The position numbers and the translations under genes are program-made. A stretch of 12,762 nt of DNA from Gemmatimonadota bacterium. GTDB taxonomy: Bacteria; Gemmatimonadota; Gemmatimonadetes; Gemmatimonadales; GWC2-71-9. The stretch covers positions 1 to 12,762 of the forward strand of contig JAGGAG010000066.1 of NCBI GenBank assembly GCA_017889745.1, given 5' to 3'. The notes beneath the pieces were generated by a model. That model saw only the letters and a list, made by a program, of their open reading frames with translations. It searched no databases and was not told the origin of the DNA. Positions 8,510-12,762 of this stretch are shown piece by piece (within the stretch, counting starts at the first letter, position 1; each line of letters begins with the position of its first letter).

Positions 8510-9444
8510 AGCGGCACCGCCTGATCGGGTCGTCTGCACTGGTGGCGCTGGCGGCCGCCTGCAGTTCGCAGCCACCTGCCCCTCCCCGGGAGTTCGACGG
8601 CGCCGCGGCCCTCCGGTACGTGGAAGCGCAGGTCGCGTTCGGGCCACGCGTGCCCGGCACCGAGGGCCACCAGCGCATGGCGGCCTGGCTTGATTCCCTG
8701 GCCCGGGCCAAGGCCGACACCGTCCTGACGCAGGACTGGGTCAGCGTTACCGCCAAGGGTGCCAGGGTGTCGCTGCACAACGTGATGATGCGCTTCAACC
8801 CGGCGGCCCCCGAACGCATCCTCTACCTCGCGCACTGGGACACGCGCCCCACCGCGGAGAAGGCCATCAACCCGGAGGATCGCAACAAGCCGATTCCGGG
8901 CGCGAACGACGGTGGTTCGGGGGTGGCGGTACTGCTCGGAGTGGCGGATGCCCTGAAGAAGACCCCGTCCACCCTGGGCGTGGACCTGCTCTTCGTGGAT
9001 GGCGAGGACTTCGGCAGCTTCGAGGATTCAACCGAGACGCTGCTTGGCGCGCGCTACTACGCGAAGAACCAGGCGCCGGGGCCAAAGCCGCTCTTTGCGG
9101 TGCTCTTCGACATGATCGGCGATCGCGACCTGCAGATCTACCAGGAGGGCAACTCGCTGCTGGGAGCCCCAGAGGTGGTCGAGCGGGTGTGGGACGCCGC
9201 CAAGATCGCGGGCTACTCGAAGGTCTTCATCGCTGCCCCGCGTCATACGCTCATCGACGATCACCTCCCGCTCCAGCAGGCGGGCATCCGGGCGATCGAC
9301 GTGATCGACTACGACTATGGGAGCAACAACAGCCTCTGGCACACGCCCGACGACACGGTGGACAAGCTGAGCGCGCAGAGCCTCCAGGCCGTCGGTGACG
9401 TGGCGATGGCGGTGATCCGCCTCGAGGCCGGCGTGAAAAAGTAG
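8506..9444 (+). CDS. Glutaminyl-peptide cyclotransferase-like M28 lipoprotein
   Basis: 312 residues. The N-terminus (MKRHR, a hydrophobic stretch, ALAAAC19SS) is a lipoprotein signal, so Cys19 should be lipidated and the enzyme anchored in the periplasm or outer membrane. The fold is the zinc-peptidase M28 type. Visible active-site elements: LAHWDTRP (H110, D112), GANDGGSG (D135), VDGEDFG (E167, D168), FDMIGD (D202), DDHLPL (D251, D252, H253) and WHTPDD (W278, H279). The WHT spelling and DDHxP motif are those of glutaminyl cyclases rather than aminopeptidases, which usually have YHT. By analogy with human QC, the single zinc would be held by D135, D168 and H279, with E167 as catalytic acid/base. 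Position 168 is Asp where human QC has Glu. Predicted reaction: cyclisation of N-terminal Gln to pyroglutamate on exported proteins. The ATG overlaps the sprA stop by four bases. An ordinary M28 aminopeptidase remains possible. Confidence 0.82.
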   Translation: MKRHRLIGSSALVALAAACSSQPPAPPREFDGAAALRYVEAQVAFGPRVPGTEGHQRMAAWLDSLARAKADTVLTQDWVSVTAKGARVSLHNVMMRFNPAAPERILYLAHWDTRPTAEKAINPEDRNKPIPGANDGGSGVAVLLGVADALKKTPSTLGVDLLFVDGEDFGSFEDSTETLLGARYYAKNQAPGPKPLFAVLFDMIGDRDLQIYQEGNSLLGAPEVVERVWDAAKIAGYSKVFIAAPRHTLIDDHLPLQQAGIRAIDVIDYDYGSNNSLWHTPDDTVDKLSAQSLQAVGDVAMAVIRLEAGVKK

Positions 9445-9498
9445 GCCCGCCGGGTATTTGGGTGCGCTCCTCCGGCGCTCGCAGCCGACATTCGTACC

Positions 9499-10143
9499 AT
9501 GCCCCCCGAACACCGCGCGGTACTCCTCCTGCTCGGTCTGGGCCTCGTCGGCCACGTCGTGCGCCTGGTGGTGTCCGATGCCCGCCGGCCGCCAGGTGAG
9601 GTACGCCTGCTCGGGTCGTCGGACTCGTCCGCGGCGCTCGCACGACGCGACAGTCTGGTGCGCCTTGCCCGTCCCCTGGCCCGCGGGGAGCGCATCGACG
9701 CGGATCGCGCCTCGGCCCAGGAGCTCCAGCGGCTCCCGGGGGTGGGACCCGGCCTCGCCCGACGTATCGTCGAGGAGCGAAACCGGTCCGGGCCGTTCGG
9801 GGATACGGCCGCGCTGCGTCGGGTTCCCGGCATCGGGCCGTCGAAACTCAGGCGGATGGCGCCGAATCTTGCCTTCTCGGCGGTATCTCGAGCCCCCATG
9901 GGGGTGTCGCCACCCGTGACCCCCGTGGTTACGGCTCCGGCGCCGGTTTACTCCGAGGTGATCAACCTGGGCTCGATCGCCGACCTCGAGCGGATATCCG
10001 GGATCGGTCGGCGACGGGCGGCGCGGATCGTCGCCTTTCGCGACAGCGCCGGCCCCTTCCGAACCCCTTCCGACCTCGCCCGCGTGCTCGGCATCAGCCT
10101 TGCGCTTGCTCGGGCTCTCTGGACGGCAGCCGGGCAGCAGTGA
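9499..10143 (+). CDS. ComEA-family helix-hairpin-helix DNA-binding protein with two tandem units
   Basis: 214 residues. A hydrophobic N-terminal stretch (about 6-25) would be a membrane anchor or uncleaved signal, placing the rest in the periplasm. Two ComEA-type units follow. Unit 1 spans about 66-125: IDADRAS, LPGVGPG (79-85), the GPF spacer and VPGIGPSK (109-116). Unit 2 spans about 153-210: INLGSIADLERI, SGIGRRR (167-173), the GPF spacer and LGIS (197-200). A Pro/Val/Ala-rich linker (about 128-150) joins them. Each unit holds two helix-hairpin-helix motifs, a fold that grips the DNA backbone without sequence preference. ComEA captures incoming DNA in the periplasm during natural transformation, and pilB and pilT just downstream fit that role. 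Known ComEA proteins usually carry one such unit. The ATG at 9499 is the first in-frame start after the previous gene; no Shine-Dalgarno is visible. The last hairpin (LGIS instead of GIG) is degenerate. A general HhH DNA-binding protein not involved in uptake is the alternative. Confidence 0.82.
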   Translation: MPPEHRAVLLLLGLGLVGHVVRLVVSDARRPPGEVRLLGSSDSSAALARRDSLVRLARPLARGERIDADRASAQELQRLPGVGPGLARRIVEERNRSGPFGDTAALRRVPGIGPSKLRRMAPNLAFSAVSRAPMGVSPPVTPVVTAPAPVYSEVINLGSIADLERISGIGRRRAARIVAFRDSAGPFRTPSDLARVLGISLALARALWTAAGQQ

Positions 10144-10222
10144 CGGCGATTCAGTGCTCGTGTCGCAATAGCGTATCTAACAGCAGCACAATCACTTAGG
10201 CTCACGGTCAGGTACGGCGGCC
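10144..10222 (+). promoter_or_regulatory. Intergenic region, possible pilB promoter
   Basis: These 79 bp between comEA and pilB are less GC-rich than the surroundings, especially about 10166-10199 (AATAGCGTATCTAACAGC and beyond). A weak sigma70-like pair could be TTCAGT and TATCTA separated by about 18 bp, each matching consensus at only three of six positions. No sigma-54 signature (GG and GC elements) and no strong hairpin with a T run were found. A short AGG at 10210-10212 lies ten bases before the pilB ATG. Whether pilB has its own promoter or is read through from comEA cannot be decided here. Confidence 0.3.
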
Positions 10223-11938
10223 ATGGCATCTGTGGCGGTAGGCGGCAACTCAATCGGCGACCTCCTTCTGCAGGAAGGTCTGCTGACTCGCGACCAGCTC
10301 ACGGCGGCCACCGCCGAGGCCAAGTCGTCCCGCCTGCGCCTGAGCTACGTGGTGGCCAAGCAGGGCATCGTTCCCGAGGTCGAGGTCACGAAGCTGCTCG
10401 CGCGGCATTTCCGGATGCCCGCCGTCGACCTGACGAAGTTCGAGGTCGATCCCCGCACCCTCAAGCTCATTCCCGGCGAAGTCGCCGCCAAGCACATCGT
10501 CCTGCCGCTCAAGCGCGAGGGCCGTACGCTGACGGTAGCGGTGGCCGATCCGTCGGATCACGGGCTCCTGGACGACCTCAAGTTCATCACCCGGTACGAT
10601 CTCTTTCCCGTCATTGCGGGCGAGGTGACCCTCCGGAGCCTGATCGAGCGCCATTACGAAACCGCCGGCAACGAGCAGCAGCTCCAGAACCTCCTCAAGG
10701 ACATGGAGGGGCTCGACGACGACGTCGAGGTGGTCGAGGAACAGGCGGACGAGGTCGCCACCCGCGAACAGATCGACGATGCGCCGGTCGTCAAGCTGAT
10801 CAACGGGCTGCTGACCGATGCCGTGCGCCGGGGCGCCAGCGACATCCACATCGAGCCGTTCGAGCACGAGATCCGGGTGCGCTACCGCATCGACGGCGCG
10901 CTCGTGGAAGTGATGAAGCCGCCGCTCAAGCTGCGCGCGGCCCTCACCAGCCGCGTCAAGATCCTCTCTCAGCTCAATATCGCCGAGCGCCGCGTGCCGC
11001 AGGACGGCCGCCTCAAGCTCAAGATGGGGAACCGGGTCATCGACTTCCGCGTCTCGACACTCCCGGTGCTCTTCGGCGAGAAGATCGTGATGCGAATCCT
11101 CGACAAGGGCAACCTGACGCTCGACCTGAGCAAGTTCGGTTTCGAGCCCAAGGCCGAGAAGGACCTGCTCCGGGCGATCCTCAATCCCTACGGGATGGTG
11201 CTGGTCACCGGCCCGACGGGTTCCGGCAAGACGACCACGCTGTACTCGGCGCTGTCGCGGATCAACACCATCGAGACGAACATCATGACCGCGGAGGACC
11301 CCGTCGAGTACAACCTGATGGGGATCAACCAGGTCCTGGTGCGGAACGAGATCGGGCTCACCTTCGCGGCGGCGCTGAGGGCGTTCCTGCGGCAGGACCC
11401 CAATGTCATCATGATCGGCGAAATCCGGGACCTGGAGACCGGCAGCATCGCCATCAAGGCGGCGCTCACCGGCCACCTCGTGCTCTCCACGCTGCATACG
11501 AACGATGCGCCGAGCACGATCACGCGTATGATTGACATGGGGCTGGAGGCGTTCAACGTCGCGAGCGCCGTCAACATGGTGGTGGCGCAGCGTCTGGTGC
11601 GCCGGATCTGCAAGTCCTGCAAGGAACCGACTACCTATCCCGACGACGTGCTGGCGTCGCTGGGCACGGAAATTGAGCAGTTCCGGTCGATTCCGTTCAT
11701 GAAGGGCAGGGGCTGCGATGCGTGTGGCGGTCTGGGCTACAAGGGGCGCGCGGGCCTCTATGAGGTCATGACGCTCACGCCAGCGCTGCGCCGCATGATC
11801 CTCCGCGGTGACTCGGCGGCCGAACTCCGTGACCATGCGGTCACCGAGGGTATGCTTACGCTTCGCATGGACGGCATGATGAAGGTCGCAAAGGGCGTCA
11901 CCACTCTCGAAGAAGTCGTGAAGGAGACCGCATCATGA
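10223..11938 (+). CDS. pilB: Type IV pilus assembly ATPase PilB
   Basis: 571 residues, the normal length for PilB. It is the cytoplasmic hexameric motor that drives pilin polymerisation at the inner membrane. Domains in order: N-terminal MshEN/T2SSE_N-type domain (about 8-150), an acidic linker (about 160-185, many Asp and Glu), the N2 domain with SDIHIEPF (206-213), and the RecA-like motor. The motor carries Walker A GPTGSGKTT (330-338), Asp box AEDPVE (357-362), Walker B VIMIGEIRD (395-403 region, E400), and His box TGHLVLSTLHTND (416-428). The zinc site is C463xxC466 with C498xxC501, typical of PilB/GspE and absent from PilT. GspE of type II secretion is the close alternative; a PilT gene directly behind decides for the pilus. 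ATG at 10223; an AGG ten bases upstream is a modest ribosome-binding site. The stop overlaps the pilT start (ATGA). The first MshEN repeat lacks the usual RLG start (it reads SIGDLLLQEG), so c-di-GMP binding is doubtful. Confidence 0.96.
   Translation: MASVAVGGNSIGDLLLQEGLLTRDQLTAATAEAKSSRLRLSYVVAKQGIVPEVEVTKLLARHFRMPAVDLTKFEVDPRTLKLIPGEVAAKHIVLPLKREGRTLTVAVADPSDHGLLDDLKFITRYDLFPVIAGEVTLRSLIERHYETAGNEQQLQNLLKDMEGLDDDVEVVEEQADEVATREQIDDAPVVKLINGLLTDAVRRGASDIHIEPFEHEIRVRYRIDGALVEVMKPPLKLRAALTSRVKILSQLNIAERRVPQDGRLKLKMGNRVIDFRVSTLPVLFGEKIVMRILDKGNLTLDLSKFGFEPKAEKDLLRAILNPYGMVLVTGPTGSGKTTTLYSALSRINTIETNIMTAEDPVEYNLMGINQVLVRNEIGLTFAAALRAFLRQDPNVIMIGEIRDLETGSIAIKAALTGHLVLSTLHTNDAPSTITRMIDMGLEAFNVASAVNMVVAQRLVRRICKSCKEPTTYPDDVLASLGTEIEQFRSIPFMKGRGCDACGGLGYKGRAGLYEVMTLTPALRRMILRGDSAAELRDHAVTEGMLTLRMDGMMKVAKGVTTLEEVVKETAS
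11921..11926 (+). promoter_or_regulatory. Shine-Dalgarno sequence (AAGGAG) for pilT
   Basis: A near-perfect AAGGAG inside the end of pilB, eight bases before the pilT ATG at 11935. It fixes the pilT start and fits coupled translation of the two motors. Confidence 0.8.
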
Positions 11939-12762
11939 GTGTCAACCTCCGGGTGCTCCTTGAGGAGATGATCGAGCGGGAGGCCTCGGACCTGCACCTC
12001 ACTGCGGGCGAGCGGCCGAAGCTTCGCGTGGACGGCGACATCACCAACGCGAATTCGTGCGCCGACGTCATGACCCCCAAGGACACGTTGTCGCTTGCCT
12101 ACTCGGTGCTCACCGAGAACCAGAAGAAGCGGTTCGAGACGGAGGACGAGCTCGACTTCTCGTTCGGCATCCAGAACCTGGCCCGCTTCCGCGGCAACGT
12201 CTACAAGCAGCGGGGCTGCGTGTCGGTGGCTATCCGCATGATCCCCTTCAACGTCCGCACCTTCAGCGAGCTGGGCCTTCCCCCGGTGGTGTCCAAGCTG
12301 GCGGAGCGGCCGCGCGGGCTCATCCTGGTCACCGGTCCCACCGGATCGGGCAAGTCCACCACGCTCGCGGCGATCATCGACAAGATCAACAAGGAGCGGA
12401 AGGGCCACATCATCACGGTGGAGGACCCGATCGAGTTCATCCACCGCCACCAGAACTGCATCGTCAACCAGCGCGAGGTGGGCACCGACACGAAGAGCTT
12501 CGCGAGCGCGCTCAAGTACGCGCTGCGCGAGGACCCCGACGTGATCCTGGTGGGCGAGATGCGCGACCTCGAGACGATCGCCGCGGCGCTGACGATCGCC
12601 GAGACGGGCCACCTCGCCCTCGCCACGCTGCACACCAACTCGGCGGCGGAGTCGATCAACCGCATCATCGACGTCTTCCCGTCCAACCAGCAGGCGCAGG
12701 CGCGGGCCCAGCTGGCGTTCGTGCTCGAGGGCGTGCTGACCCAGACGCTGCTGCCGCGGGCG
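11935..12762 (+). CDS. pilT: Twitching motility / pilus retraction ATPase PilT (3' end cut off)
   Basis: The first 276 codons are visible; PilT is usually about 345-380 residues, so the end lies beyond the window. It is the retraction motor that depolymerises type IV pili, powering twitching and the pull on DNA during uptake. Visible: N-terminal ASDLHLTAGERP (about residues 18-29), the PAS-like N domain, Walker A GPTGSGKST (134-142), Asp box EDPIEF, Walker B VILVGEMRD (203-211, E208), and His box ETGHLALATLHTN, followed by INRIIDVFP, all in PilT spelling. GEMRDLETIAAALT is characteristic of PilT, whereas PilB has GEIRDLETG. There is no zinc-binding cysteine cluster, as expected. The ATG overlaps the pilB stop by four bases. 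A PilU-like paralogue is possible, but the core motifs favour PilT. The AIRxLRxG-type motif used to confirm retraction motors falls outside the window. Confidence 0.95.
   Translation, partial: MSVNLRVLLEEMIEREASDLHLTAGERPKLRVDGDITNANSCADVMTPKDTLSLAYSVLTENQKKRFETEDELDFSFGIQNLARFRGNVYKQRGCVSVAIRMIPFNVRTFSELGLPPVVSKLAERPRGLILVTGPTGSGKSTTLAAIIDKINKERKGHIITVEDPIEFIHRHQNCIVNQREVGTDTKSFASALKYALREDPDVILVGEMRDLETIAAALTIAETGHLALATLHTNSAAESINRIIDVFPSNQQAQARAQLAFVLEGVLTQTLLPRA

Noticed and set aside
9445..9498. Possible transcription terminator after the cyclase-like gene
   Set aside because: Only short GC palindromes (for example CCCGCCGGG) with almost no loop and no T run.
10144..10222. Sigma-54 promoter for pilB
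   Set aside because: No GG-N10-GC type -24/-12 element was found in the gap.
10250..11836. 528-codon open frame antisense to pilB
   Set aside because: It mirrors the pilB codon pattern and its translation shows no domain; pilB is certain.

Overview
This is a high-GC (roughly two-thirds G+C by eye), densely coded bacterial window with six protein genes and one small gap region between transcription units on each side of the centre. Everything points to a Gram-negative, diderm cell surface: an LPS exporter (LptF/LptG), a giant outer-membrane translocon of the SprA/Sov type (type IX secretion), a lipoprotein glutaminyl-cyclase-like enzyme, a ComEA-type DNA-binding protein, and the type IV pilus motors PilB and PilT. 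An SprA homologue in such a GC-rich genome suggests Gemmatimonadota; a high-GC member of the Bacteroidota/Rhodothermota side of the FCB group is the main alternative. No rRNA, tRNA, CRISPR array, insertion sequence or phage gene was seen.

Layout. Minus strand, bases 1-2308: lptF followed by lptG (stop/start overlap TGATG); lptG runs off the left edge. A 102-bp divergent gap (2309-2410) separates them from the plus-strand block. Plus strand: sprA (2411-8509, 2032 aa), whose stop overlaps the start of a glutaminyl-cyclase-like M28 lipoprotein gene (8506-9444). After 54 bp comes a comEA-like gene with two tandem helix-hairpin-helix units (9499-10143). After another 79 bp comes pilB (10223-11938), whose stop overlaps the start of pilT (11935 to the right edge, incomplete).

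How the genes may work together. LptF and LptG form the inner-membrane permease that, with LptB (not in the window), lifts LPS out of the inner membrane. SprA forms the outer-membrane pore of the type IX secretion system. In Bacteroidota most exported proteins begin with Gln after signal-peptide cleavage and are capped as pyroglutamate by a periplasmic glutaminyl cyclase (the 'Q-rule'). Here the predicted mature SprA also begins with Gln (AAA|Q), and the cyclase-like gene is translationally coupled to sprA, which is the most striking feature of the window. ComEA plus PilB/PilT look like parts of a type IV pilus and DNA-uptake (natural transformation) or twitching system.

The most interesting points are the SprA-cyclase pair in a probable non-Bacteroidota genome, ten SprA cysteines arranged as five local pairs, and a roughly 100-residue Ala/Pro-rich insertion in LptF that carries an 8-base homopolymer run.
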